Of a stretch of DNA of 64,000 nt, positions 51,535 to 60,500 are shown piece after piece. The DNA comes from Phytomonospora sp040655735 (GTDB lineage Bacteria; Actinomycetota; Actinomycetes; Mycobacteriales; Micromonosporaceae), in the NCBI RefSeq assembly GCF_040655735.1, contig NZ_JBFAKK010000012.1:225109-289108 (forward strand). Reading direction: 5' to 3'. Both the position numbers and the translations under genes were made by a program. The notes beneath the pieces were generated by a model that did no database searches, had not been told where the DNA came from, and saw only the letters and a program-made list of their open reading frames with translations. The stretch's first letter is position 1. Every line of letters starts with the position of its first letter.

Positions 51535-52110
51535 TCAGAGACGGCTGAGGTTGAGAGTGGCCGCCATCGGCTCGGTGATCGTGAGGATCGCGCCGGGGTC
51601 GGTCTTCTCGACCAGCTCGTACCTGCCGTCCCGTAGCAGGTAATACTGGGCGCTGTAGCCCTGAGCCTTCGTTCCCCGGATGATGAGGTAGCCCGGAATT
51701 CCGGCCGCCGCGTACTCCGACATCTTCTCGGTGTACTCCTTGCCGCCGCCGGGAGACCGGACCTCGCCGACGATGAACACCGATGCGGCCGCGATGGGGC
51801 GGCCTTCCCCGGGCTCGCGCAGCACCAGGAAGTCCGGACAGAAGTAGACCTGGCCGTCGGCGAGACGGACGTCGGTCTGCTGTCCCACCTGGTCCGGGTC
51901 GTCGACGAACAGGTCGAACATCGCGCAGATGCGGCGAATGACGTTTCCGTGGCCGAAAGTGGCGCTGGGAGTCAAGATGAGCCTTCCGTAGTGCAGTTCG
52001 GCGCGCAGCCCGTCAGGCAGAGCGTTGAAGTCGCTCTCCGTCCAGGGGCCGCCGTGGCTCAAGGCGGCATCCCAGCCCGTGCCTACCGACTGCCGCGAGA
52101 CTGCGGTCAT
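51535..52110 (-). CDS. Uma2-family (DUF820) restriction-endonuclease-fold protein
   Basis: 191 residues. FNALPDGLRAELHYGRLILT at the start, YFCPDFLVLREP and VFIVGEVRSPGGGKEYTEKM then YAAAGIPGYLIIRG follow the Uma2 pattern with PD-(D/E)xK-like residues (Asp in CPDF, Glu in GEVRSP, Lys in EKM). Uma2 proteins are abundant in actinobacteria and cyanobacteria; activity is unproven. ATG 52110 with GGAGG eight bases upstream. The ribosome site and ATG form one arm of a perfect 20-bp inverted repeat (52107-52161). It lies downstream of cysS-rlmB on the same strand. Confidence 0.8.
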   Translation of the reverse strand: MTAVSRQSVGTGWDAALSHGGPWTESDFNALPDGLRAELHYGRLILTPSATFGHGNVIRRICAMFDLFVDDPDQVGQQTDVRLADGQVYFCPDFLVLREPGEGRPIAAASVFIVGEVRSPGGGKEYTEKMSEYAAAGIPGYLIIRGTKAQGYSAQYYLLRDGRYELVEKTDPGAILTITEPMAATLNLSRL

Positions 52111-52161
52111 GGCGATCACCTCCGGTTGACGAGCGTAGTCGACCGGAGGTGATCGCCATGA
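52107..52161 (-). promoter_or_regulatory. Inverted repeat that can sequester the Uma2 ribosome binding site and start codon
   Basis: Positions 52107-52126 and 52142-52161 are exact inverses (20 bp, including GGAGG and ATG), with a 15-base spacer. On the minus strand the spacer contains TACGCT (52137-52132), a possible -10; a transcript from it would start near 52126, after the first arm. A transcript reading in from rlmB would contain both arms and fold over the ribosome site. On the plus strand the same symmetry gives a 13-codon ORF at 52158-52199 with an identical leader. Confidence 0.7.
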
Positions 52162-52195
52162 ACTGTCGGAAATCTGATCTTGTGTCGTGTTTCGC

Positions 52196-53245
52196 CTAAG
52201 CGGCCGCCCCCGGCGATGCCCCTAAGGAACTCCTGCGCCGCGCCACCTCGGCCAGCGTGACCGCCGCGGCGACCGACGCGTTGAGCGACTCCACCGCGTT
52301 GGCCATCGGGATCGACACGCGCAGATCGCACGTCTCGGCCACCAGGCGCGACAGTCCGCGCCCTTCCGACCCGACGACGATCACGATGGGGTCCACGGCC
52401 GCCGCCAGGTCGGGCAGCTCCAGTTCGCCGTCGGCGTCGAGCCCGACGACCAGGAAACCGGCCTCCTGGCACTCCTTGAGCGCCCGCGTCAGGTTCGTCA
52501 CCCGCGCGATCGGCGTGCGGGCGGCGGCGCCGGCCGACGCGCGCCAGGCCGTGGCCGTCATACCGGCGGACCGGCGCTCGGGGAGGAACACCCCGTGGGC
52601 GCCGAAAGCGGCCCCGGAACGCACGATGGCGCCGAGGTTGCGGGGGTCGGTCACGCCGTCAAGGGCGATGAGCAGTCCCGGCGCGCTCTCCCGGGCGATG
52701 CGGATCAGGTCGCCGAGCGGTTCGTAGTGGTACGGCGGGACCTGGAGTCCGAGGCCCTGGTGCAGGGCCCGGTTGCACATCCGGTCCAGCTCGGCGCGCG
52801 AGACTTCGAGGATCGCGATGCCCTTGTTCCCGGCGAGGCGCACGGCCTCGCGGGTGCGCTCGTCGAGCTCGATCCCGCGCGCCACGTAGAGAGCGGTGGC
52901 GGGAACGCCGCCGCGCAGCGCCTCGACGACCGGGTTGCGGCCGACCAGCACCTCGGGCGAGTCGGGGTCCTTGCGGCGGACGGGGGTACGGCCGGTCGGG
53001 GCCTTCTTCCCGATGTGCGACACGCGGCCCTCGGCGGCGGCCTCACGACGGACCCGCTCCTGCTTGCGGCGGGTCTTGCGCGGCTTGTCGTCGCCGGTGA
53101 ATTCCTTGTGCCACGGACGATCGGTCGCACCGAGCGTCTTGCCGCGGCCTTCCAGGGCCTTCTTGCCCTGTCCTCCGGAGCCTTTGGAGGCGCCTTTTTT
53201 GGCGGAGGAGCGTACGCTCCCGCGGCGCTCTGAGTTGCCCGGCAT
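52196..53245 (-). CDS. rlmB: 23S rRNA 2'-O-methyltransferase RlmB (SpoU family)
   Basis: 349 residues. A basic Lys/Arg/Gly-rich extension of about 95 residues precedes the SpoU substrate-binding domain (VLVGRNPVVEALRGGVPATA) and the knotted methyltransferase domain with the three SpoU motifs LDGVTDPRNLGAIVRSGAAF, VVGSEGRGLSRLV and SIPMANAVESLNASVAAAV. It methylates guanosine 2251-equivalent in 23S rRNA. The gene follows cysS by two bases, the usual actinobacterial order. The long basic N-terminus is typical of actinobacterial RlmB. Confidence 0.95.
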   Translation of the reverse strand: MPGNSERRGSVRSSAKKGASKGSGGQGKKALEGRGKTLGATDRPWHKEFTGDDKPRKTRRKQERVRREAAAEGRVSHIGKKAPTGRTPVRRKDPDSPEVLVGRNPVVEALRGGVPATALYVARGIELDERTREAVRLAGNKGIAILEVSRAELDRMCNRALHQGLGLQVPPYHYEPLGDLIRIARESAPGLLIALDGVTDPRNLGAIVRSGAAFGAHGVFLPERRSAGMTATAWRASAGAAARTPIARVTNLTRALKECQEAGFLVVGLDADGELELPDLAAAVDPIVIVVGSEGRGLSRLVAETCDLRVSIPMANAVESLNASVAAAVTLAEVARRRSSLGASPGAAA

Positions 53246-53247
53246 GT

Positions 53248-54675
53248 TCAGCCCTTCTTCGTTTCGTACGTCCAACGTGGACCGTGCGGTGTGTCCTCGA
53301 CCTGTACACCGGCAGCGGTCAGCTGATCGCGGAGCATGTCGGAAGTGGGGTAGTCGCGGCGGGATCGGGCGGCCTGCCGCTGTTCGAGGGTCAAGGCGAC
53401 CAGCGCGTCGAGAGTGCCGCGCAGATCGCCGCCGCCGTCGACCTCGGTCCACTGTGGAGACAGCGGGTCCAGGCCGAAGACGTCCAGCATGCGCCGGACC
53501 GAGGCGGCGGCGAAGCCGAAGGCCTTGTCGTCACCGGCGTCGGCGGCGGAGTTGCCCTCGCGGGTGACCTCGTGCACCGCGCCCATCGCGGCGGAGGTGT
53601 TGAGGTCCTCGTCCATGGCGGCGACGAAGTCGGGGGACAGCTCGCCGAGGTCGGCGCGCACCTCGTCGGCGCCCAGGCGCTCGGCGGCACGCCGCACGAA
53701 GCCCTCCAGCCGACGGTACGCCGAGGCCGACTCCTTGAGAGCCTCCTCGGTGTAGTCGATCTTCGAGCGGTAGTGCGGGACGGCCAGGTAGTAGCGCACC
53801 TCGACCGGCCGGACGTGCTTGCGCAGCGCGGTCAGGTCGACGACGTTGCCCACCGACTTGGCCATTTTCTCGCCGTTGAGGTTGAGCATCCCCACGTGCA
53901 CCCAGTAGCGCGCGAAGCCGAGCCCGGCGGCCTGCGACTGCGCGACCTCGTTCTCGTGGTGCGGGAAGACCAGGTCCATCCCGCCGCCGTGGATGTCGAA
54001 GGTGTCGCCGAGGTAGCGGCGGGCCATCGCGGAGCACTCCAGGTGCCAGCCCGGGCGCCCGCGGCCGTACTGGGTGTCCCAGAAGGCGTTCGACGGCTCC
54101 GTGGGCTTCTCGCCCTTCCACAGGGCGAAGTCGCGAGGGTCGCGCTTGGCGCGCTCGGGCGCGTCGGTGGCGGCCTGCATGTGATCGAGGCGCTGCCCGG
54201 ACAGGCTCCCGTAGGCGGGGAAGCTGCGCACGTCGAAGTACACGTCGCCCGAACCGTCGCCGGCGGGGTACGCGTGCCCCTTCTCGATGAGCTCGCCGAT
54301 GAGCGTCAGCATCTCCGGGATGTGCCCGGTCGCGCGCGGCTCGTAGGTGGGCTCCAGCACGCCGAGGGCGGCGTAGTCGGCCGCCAGCAGGCGCTCGTTC
54401 TCGTAGGCGATCGACCAGAACGGGCGATCGTGTTCGAGCGCCTTGGCCAGGAGCTTGTCGTCGATGTCGGTGACATTGCGGACGAAGTTGACGTCAAGGC
54501 CGTGATGGGTCAGCCAGCGGCGGAGGACGTCGTAGTTCACGCCGCCGCGGAGATGGCCGATGTGCGGCGGGGCCTGAACGGTGAGACCACAGAGGTAGAC
54601 ACTGGCCGCTCCGGGCACGCGCGGCGTGAAGTCGCGCACCGTACGGGTGCTGGTGTCATGAAGTCTCAGGTTCAC
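53248..54675 (-). CDS. cysS: Cysteinyl-tRNA synthetase
   Basis: 475 residues. HIGH motif as PPHIGHLRGGVNYDVLRRW, KMSKS as GEKMAKSVGNV; zinc ligands fit Cys in YLCGLT, Cys in HLECSAM, and FPHHENEVAQS. The C-terminal DALR/anticodon-binding part ends with TYETKKG. It could also be compared with MshC, but length and the rlmB partner favour the tRNA synthetase. GTG 54675 has TACCCT six bases upstream and no Shine-Dalgarno (leaderless). First gene of cysS-rlmB; read-through into the Uma2 gene would be expected. Confidence 0.95.
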   Translation of the reverse strand: MNLRLHDTSTRTVRDFTPRVPGAASVYLCGLTVQAPPHIGHLRGGVNYDVLRRWLTHHGLDVNFVRNVTDIDDKLLAKALEHDRPFWSIAYENERLLAADYAALGVLEPTYEPRATGHIPEMLTLIGELIEKGHAYPAGDGSGDVYFDVRSFPAYGSLSGQRLDHMQAATDAPERAKRDPRDFALWKGEKPTEPSNAFWDTQYGRGRPGWHLECSAMARRYLGDTFDIHGGGMDLVFPHHENEVAQSQAAGLGFARYWVHVGMLNLNGEKMAKSVGNVVDLTALRKHVRPVEVRYYLAVPHYRSKIDYTEEALKESASAYRRLEGFVRRAAERLGADEVRADLGELSPDFVAAMDEDLNTSAAMGAVHEVTREGNSAADAGDDKAFGFAAASVRRMLDVFGLDPLSPQWTEVDGGGDLRGTLDALVALTLEQRQAARSRRDYPTSDMLRDQLTAAGVQVEDTPHGPRWTYETKKG

Positions 54676-54961
54676 CGATACAGGGTATCTCTGCCTATTG
54701 CGGCCGTGTGGACTGCGGGCGTTGTGGGGGTGGGTGCGAGGGCAGGTTGGGGGCGTGTGTGCGGGGTACGGCGCGGGCGGGTCGACAGCCTCCGCACACC
54801 CGGCCACACACCGCCGTCCGACGGAAATGTCACATCTGCGCCGTATCGTGGTTTCTGGGGCCCCCTTGGGGTCGGCGATGACGTGTGCCCGGATTCGGCG
54901 GCCCGCCAGGCGTGCATCCCCGTTAGCCCTCATGCACCCACGCGAGGCCTAGGCTCACCCG

Positions 54962-55672
54962 GTGCACCCAGCGATCTTCATCGATACCCCCCGCCTCCGC
55001 TTCGCCTACCGAACCTGGGGCCCGGCCGAGGGCGCACCGCTGCTCCTCCTGCACGGCGCCTCCGGCAGCGGTGCCGCGTGGGAGGAGGTCGTCGAGGCGC
55101 TCTCCCCGCGATGGCGCGTCTACGCCCCCGACGCGCGCGGCCACGGCGCCTCCGCCTGGCCCGGCGAGTACTCCTTCGAGGCCATGCGCGACGACGTCGC
55201 CGCGTTCATGGACGCCCTCGGCATCGCCTCCGCCGTGGTCGCCGGCCACTCCATGGGCGGAATCGCCGCGCACCTCTTCGCGGCCGCGCGACCCGAGCGC
55301 GTCGCCGGCCTCCTGCTGATCGAGACACCGCCGCCGGTGCCGCTCGGCATCGCGCCGCCGGTGCGCCCGGAGGGCGAGCTGGACTACGACTGGGCGCTGC
55401 GCCCGCAGGTGATCGGGCAGCTCAACGACCCGTCGAGCGACCGGCGGGAAGGGTCGGCGGCCATCACCGCGCCGACGCTCGTGGTCGCCGGCGGTGAGTC
55501 GAGTCACCTCCCGCAGGACCAGATCGCGGCGATGGCCGGGCGGATTCCGGGCGCGCGCCTGACCGAGATCCCGGTCGGGCACCTCGTCGTCGGCAAGGCC
55601 CCGGCCGAACTCGCCGCCCTCATCGACGGCTTCGCGCCCGCCCGGCCGCCCGCCCGTGAAACCCGGCCCTAG
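54962..55672 (+). CDS. Alpha/beta hydrolase
   Basis: 236 residues, compact. Oxyanion LLLLHGASGSGAAWEEVV, the DARGHGAS motif, nucleophile elbow AGHSMGGIAAHLF (serine), acid probably in VVAGGESSHL, and catalytic His in IPVGHLVVGKAP. Typical small hydrolase; substrate unknown. TAGGCT six bases before GTG 54962 predicts a leaderless mRNA. Divergent from cysS (286-base gap with nothing recognisable), convergent with the His-rich gene with a four-base overlap. Confidence 0.85.
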   Translation: MHPAIFIDTPRLRFAYRTWGPAEGAPLLLLHGASGSGAAWEEVVEALSPRWRVYAPDARGHGASAWPGEYSFEAMRDDVAAFMDALGIASAVVAGHSMGGIAAHLFAAARPERVAGLLLIETPPPVPLGIAPPVRPEGELDYDWALRPQVIGQLNDPSSDRREGSAAITAPTLVVAGGESSHLPQDQIAAMAGRIPGARLTEIPVGHLVVGKAPAELAALIDGFAPARPPARETRP

Positions 55673-56241
55673 TGCTGGTGGTGGTTGTCCGGCTGCGACG
55701 GGTCGCCGGGGTGCTCAAGGCCGTGGACCAGCCGGACGCGGGCCTCGCGCTGCACGTCGAGCCAGATCACGAAGTGCCGCCGACGGGCCGCCGCGCGCAC
55801 GTGCTCGCGGGCCTCGTCGGCGCCGGGCGGCCGCGGGCGGTGCGAGGTCGCCGACAGGTAGGACGCGATCTCCTCCTCGGGCGCCTCGACCTCGGCGGTG
55901 ACGCGCTCGAAGGCCGCGCGGACCGCCGGGCTGCCCTCGTAGGCCGCGGAGTTGATCGAGCCGAGCTCGACGGACTCGCGCGGGTCGAGCCGCACCAGCG
56001 GGACGTCCCCGCCCTCACCGAAGTCGGCCGCGCACAGGCGCTCGGTGAGGATCACCTGCGCCACCCAGCGGCGCAGCTGCCGGTCCTCCGAACTCCCCGG
56101 GACGGGCAGCGCCGCCGAACGGGGACCCTCGCGCAGCCGCGCGACCCGCTCGTCGAGGAGGCCGACGGCGACGGGGGAGCCGTCGAGGTAGCCCAGCACG
56201 GTGGGCTCGTGGTCGTGATCGTGGTGATGATCGTGCGCCAT
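55669..56241 (-). CDS. His-rich protein, DUF7158-like
   Basis: 190 residues. The N-terminus is MAHDHHHDHDHEPTV and the C-terminus ends QPDNHHQH, two metal-binding-type His clusters. The core has YLDGSPVAVGLLDERVARLR, then RQLRRWVAQVILTERLCAAD, a layout I recall from actinobacterial proteins annotated as DUF7158 (formerly mislabelled malonyl-CoA ACP transacylase). No transacylase GxSxG motif is present. Role unknown; metal handling is only suggested by the His tails. Confidence 0.55.
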   Translation of the reverse strand: MAHDHHHDHDHEPTVLGYLDGSPVAVGLLDERVARLREGPRSAALPVPGSSEDRQLRRWVAQVILTERLCAADFGEGGDVPLVRLDPRESVELGSINSAAYEGSPAVRAAFERVTAEVEAPEEEIASYLSATSHRPRPPGADEAREHVRAAARRRHFVIWLDVQREARVRLVHGLEHPGDPSQPDNHHQH

Positions 56242-56293
56242 GGAGGAACGGTAACGCGCCGCGAGCGCGGGGCTCGCGGCGCGCACGGCGGTG

Positions 56294-57481
56294 TCAGGCG
56301 AGGATCTGCCGGGGGTCGCGCGACCAGTTCAGGATCTTCGTGGCGTCGATCAGAAGTTGGGCCCAGCTGACGCGGCCGGCGTAAATGCTGCGGAACTCGA
56401 AGGGGATCATCGGGTGGGAGGGGACCGAGTCGTCGACCCCGACCAGGTTCATGCCGCCGAAGAGCACCTGCTGGCTGATCCGGTCGGCACCGTCGAGGCC
56501 GGCCCGGACGAACTCCCCGAGGGTCGCCGAGCCGTCCTCGGGGCTCTCCAGCTCGAAGCCCTCGGGGAAATCGAGCTGGTGGGTCTCCTCGAACTTCCTG
56601 GCGAGGCCGTCGAGGATCACGTCGATGTTCTCCGAGAGGACCTCCCGCGAGGCCTGCGAGAGGACGCCGAAGAGCTGCGCCAGGTCGGCTCGCGGGAGCG
56701 CGGCGATCTTGTTCTTGGGCTGCCCGGACTCGAACCCCAGCTGCTGCGCCACGGCGGCGATCCGCGCCTGCCGCACCGCCCGCCTCCGCAGGCTCTCCAG
56801 GTGGAGCGTCAGCGTCCGGTCGATGAAGACGCCGGCGTGCATGTACACCAGGGCCAGATGCCCGATCAGCTCCTCGCGGACCAGCTCGGTCGCGGCGGCG
56901 ACCGGCATCGACCCCCGGACGGCCTCGTCCAGGCTCTCGACGATCGCGCTCGCCACCGCGAGGCCGTTGAGGACATGTGTCCGCGCCCGCGAGGCGGCGT
57001 TGTCGGGGCGGGCGACGGCGGCGACTCCGCGCAGCATGTCCCGCCATTGCAGCGGCGCGAAACCCACCGTGTAGTGCACGTAGAGCAGCTGGTCGTCGGC
57101 GGCCAGACTCGGGCCGACGAGCAGGCCCTCGGTCCGACCGTGTTCGGGGTCGTCGTGGTAGGTCAGCGCGTGATCGGGCTGCTCCCTCGGCACGACCGTG
57201 CCCAGCCTTCCGGTCTGCGCGTACAGCTGCGTCCAGATGCTCCGCATCTCCTGGACACGCCTGGTCAGCTTCGTCAGCGCGACGGCCGGTGCCACCGTCT
57301 TCTGGTCGAAGTGGCCCAGTACGAACTCCATGTTGGAGAAGGCGGCGCCGCCGCCCGGCGCGATCTTGTCGCTGACGAGGTTGAACCAGCAGTGCCAGAA
57401 CAACGGCGTGTCCCCGTCGAGCGTGTCCCCCGCCGCGTTGGTGATCCTGCGATGGATCTCCACTTCCATTCCCATGGCCAT
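56294..57481 (-). CDS. Hypothetical protein
   Basis: 395 residues, soluble, mostly helical, no family recognised. Notable parts: GDTPLFWHCWFNLVSDKIAP near the start, a heptad-rich middle (RRRAVRQARIAAVAQQL) and a C-terminus FEFRSIYAGRVSWAQLLIDA. AAGGTGGG lies eight bases before ATG 57481; GTG 57493 and ATG 57475 are alternatives. It stands alone between the His-rich gene and the mannosidase, 80 bases downstream of the latter. Confidence 0.55.
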   Translation of the reverse strand: MAMGMEVEIHRRITNAAGDTLDGDTPLFWHCWFNLVSDKIAPGGGAAFSNMEFVLGHFDQKTVAPAVALTKLTRRVQEMRSIWTQLYAQTGRLGTVVPREQPDHALTYHDDPEHGRTEGLLVGPSLAADDQLLYVHYTVGFAPLQWRDMLRGVAAVARPDNAASRARTHVLNGLAVASAIVESLDEAVRGSMPVAAATELVREELIGHLALVYMHAGVFIDRTLTLHLESLRRRAVRQARIAAVAQQLGFESGQPKNKIAALPRADLAQLFGVLSQASREVLSENIDVILDGLARKFEETHQLDFPEGFELESPEDGSATLGEFVRAGLDGADRISQQVLFGGMNLVGVDDSVPSHPMIPFEFRSIYAGRVSWAQLLIDATKILNWSRDPRQILA

Positions 57482-57561
57482 GGCCACACCCACCTTTCGT
57501 CCGTTTCGACGCTAAGGCGGGTGTGGCGCGGCCTGACAGGGCGAAGGGGCAGCCTTTGGGG

Positions 57562-60500
57562 TCAGCGCACCTCGACTCGCAGGGTCGGCAGGTACGCGAC
57601 CCGGCCGAACCACATGACCTTCACCATCGCCCAGTAGTGCCCCGGCGGCGTACCGCGCGGGACGCGCACCGGGAACTCCACGTCCTCGGTGCGGCCCGGC
57701 TCGATCGTCGCGCCCTTGATCGCCTCGGGGAACAGGTCCCACGTCCCCCACGGCGAGGCCAGCTGCAACTCCGCCGAGATCACCGTCTCCGTTCCGTTCT
57801 CCAGACGCGCGACCACCGCGGCGCTCTCGCCGGCGGCCAGGATCAGCGACTCGGTCGCCAGGTCGGCGGTCAGGCCGGTGGCGCGGCCGGTGTCGGCGGT
57901 CGTGCCGTTCGCCGACTCGTCCCAGGCCTTCTCGGGATCCCCGACGGGCAGCACGTCCGACGCTCCACAAACGACGGTGAGCGTGTCCTCGATCGTGTGC
58001 CGGCCGTCGTGCGTGCGGGCCTGGATGAAGTACACGCCGTCCGGAAGGTCGTCGGGGACCTGCATCGACAGGGTCTGCACGGCGTGGCCGCGCGGCTGGA
58101 GGTCGTAGAGCTCCAGGTCGTCGTCACGCCACGGCGTGATCACGTGCACCTGCCCGGCGACCTCGGCGTCGGTGCGCTGGCTCGACACCCGCACCTCCAG
58201 CTCCAGCTCCTGGCCCGGCTCGACGTTAACGAGGTTCGGCGAGATCGCGATCCCGACGGGCTGGTAGCCGATCGGCGCCGGGCCCCTGTTGTGCAGCCAG
58301 TAGCGCGCGTAGACCGGCTCGGCGACCTCGGTGTCGGCGCCGAGGACCGGGCCGATCGCGCCGGAGTGCCCGGGTTCGGCGATGAGCGTGGCGATCTCGC
58401 TGCCGGCGAGCTCGATCGTGGAGCCCTCGACGGGTTCACCGCGGGCCTCCAGCAGATCGGCCGTCCACAGTGGAGTCTCCCGGCCGCCGGCGAAGGAGAT
58501 CGTCGCGCGCGACCCCAGCCCGGTGGCGTCGTGCAGGCGGATGGTCACCGAACCGTCCTCGACCGGCGTGGCGCCCTCGGCGATCGGGTTCCCGGCCGCC
58601 TTCAGCGTCGTGAGCAGCACCTCGCGCTCCGGCGTCACCGACATCAGCGAGTGCGTCCCGGGCAGTTCGCCCGTACCGTCGGCGAAGCGGGCGTGCAGCG
58701 GCGTCGAGAACTCCAGGCCCTTCGACGGCAGCGCGTTCTCCCGCCAGTCACCGGCGCCGGCGACGAGCGCGTAGTCGAACTCGTGCGTCCAGTGCTGCAA
58801 CTGGAAAGCGGTCCCGTCGGGCGCGGTCCGTCGCGGCGGGTCGATCCACACACCCGACGGCCAGCCGGTGCAGGAACGCAGCAGCGACGCGTGCAGTGCG
58901 CCGGTGGCGTCGACGGCGAAACCGGGGATCCCGTAGGTGAGCAGGGCGACGGTGTACTCGTCGAGGTCGTCGGCGACGGCCTCGACGCCGGGCGTGCTCG
59001 CCACGATGACCGAGGTGCCGGGGTTGACGAGGCCGTCGGGGGTGGCGACGATCAGCGCCGGGAGCGCCCGCAGGTCGCGCAGGTCGGCGTTGGGCTCCCA
59101 GACCTCGCGCAGTGGCCGGTTCGCGGGCACCCAGACGCGCGGCTGCCCGCCCTCGACCTGCTCGTCGAAGTCGTCGCGGTACTCCTGGCCGGCGCTGTCG
59201 AGGATCTCGGCGGCGACGGGGTTGACGTCGGGACCGCCGACGATGACGCGGAAGTCGGGCAGGTTGGAGTCGACGTGCAGCCAGCCGTAGCGGGGGCCGT
59301 CGGCGCGCGAGGTCGTCGCGGTGACGCCGATCCGGGCCAGTTCGACGACCAGTCCGCGCACGTCGACGCCCTCGGGGGCGACGATCTCGGCGACGCCGAC
59401 GGCGCGCTTGCCGACCGGTTCGCCGTCGCCGCCGAGGATGAGGACCTGCGCGGTCGACGACAGCCCGAACCAGGTGTTGGCCGGGTTGTCCAGCGTCCAC
59501 GGGGCTTTGGCGGTGTCCACATCGGGCAGCGCGAAGCCGCGGCCGATGGTGCCGGCCGAGACCTCCGAGACCGGAAGGGCGCCGGGAACGTCGCAGGCGA
59601 ACTTGACGCGCAGCAGCCGGTCGGCGCCGGTGAAGTCCAGAACCCTGGTGCGGCAGTCGATGCGCTCGGTGTCGTGCAGCAGGGTGACGGTCTGCTCGTA
59701 GTCGACGTCCTCGACGCGGCCCCGGATCACCAGCCGTTGGCCGAGCGCCGACTCCTCGCGCCACACCTCGGCGGCGGAGTCGGAGGAGCTGCGGACCGGC
59801 CCCGAGGGGAGCAGGTGCCACGGCCCCTCACCGAACTGCGGGTGCGTCGGGTACTCCTCGTAGACGCGCAGCTCGTTGCCGAGTCCGTTGTCGCGCAGCA
59901 GTTCCCGCTTGGTGGCCTTGTCGACCACACTGGACAGTCCACCGCCCCGGCCGGCGTCGGCGGTGACCGCGAAGTGCGCGTTCTCGATTCTGGCGCCCTC
60001 GGCGTGGGTCCATCCGCCGTCGCCCTGGCCCGGCACCAGCCGGTAGGTGCGCCAGCCCAGCGACGGGACGTCGCTCGCGTGGAAGGTCACGTGGCCGTCG
60101 GTGACGATCGAGGCGACGGTCTCGCCCGCCTCGTCGGTGATCCCGGCGGTGTCGACGCCCTCGGGCAGCGCGACGCGGACGAGCCCGTCCCGCTGGAACG
60201 ACAGGGTGTTGGTGACCACGACGCCTTCGTCCGAGACACGCGCGGCCAGGGCGTCCAGCGCGGCGTCGCGGGCGCCCGCGGCCAGGTCGTAGGCCTCGCG
60301 CCAGCCGGTGAGCAGGTCGATGTAGACCTGGTCGGACTCCGAGCCGGTGATCGCGTCGTGGTGGGCGCCGTAGGCGAGCTGCCGCCACACCTTGTCCAGG
60401 GCGGCGTGCGGATAGCCGTGCCCGTCGAGCATCCCGGCGAACACGGCGAGGCGTTCGGCGTCGAGCGCGGCGACCTCGGCGGCCCGCTGCGCCTGCTTGG

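Noticed and set aside
52158..52199. Plus-strand 13-codon ORF with an ideal leader as a real peptide gene
   Set aside because: Its leader exists only because of the inverted repeat of the Uma2 start region; the peptide shows no recognisable feature. Kept only as part of the hairpin finding.
53248..54675. Mycothiol ligase MshC instead of CysRS
   Set aside because: Length, C-terminal anticodon-binding part and the rlmB neighbour fit cysS; MshC is shorter and has other neighbours.
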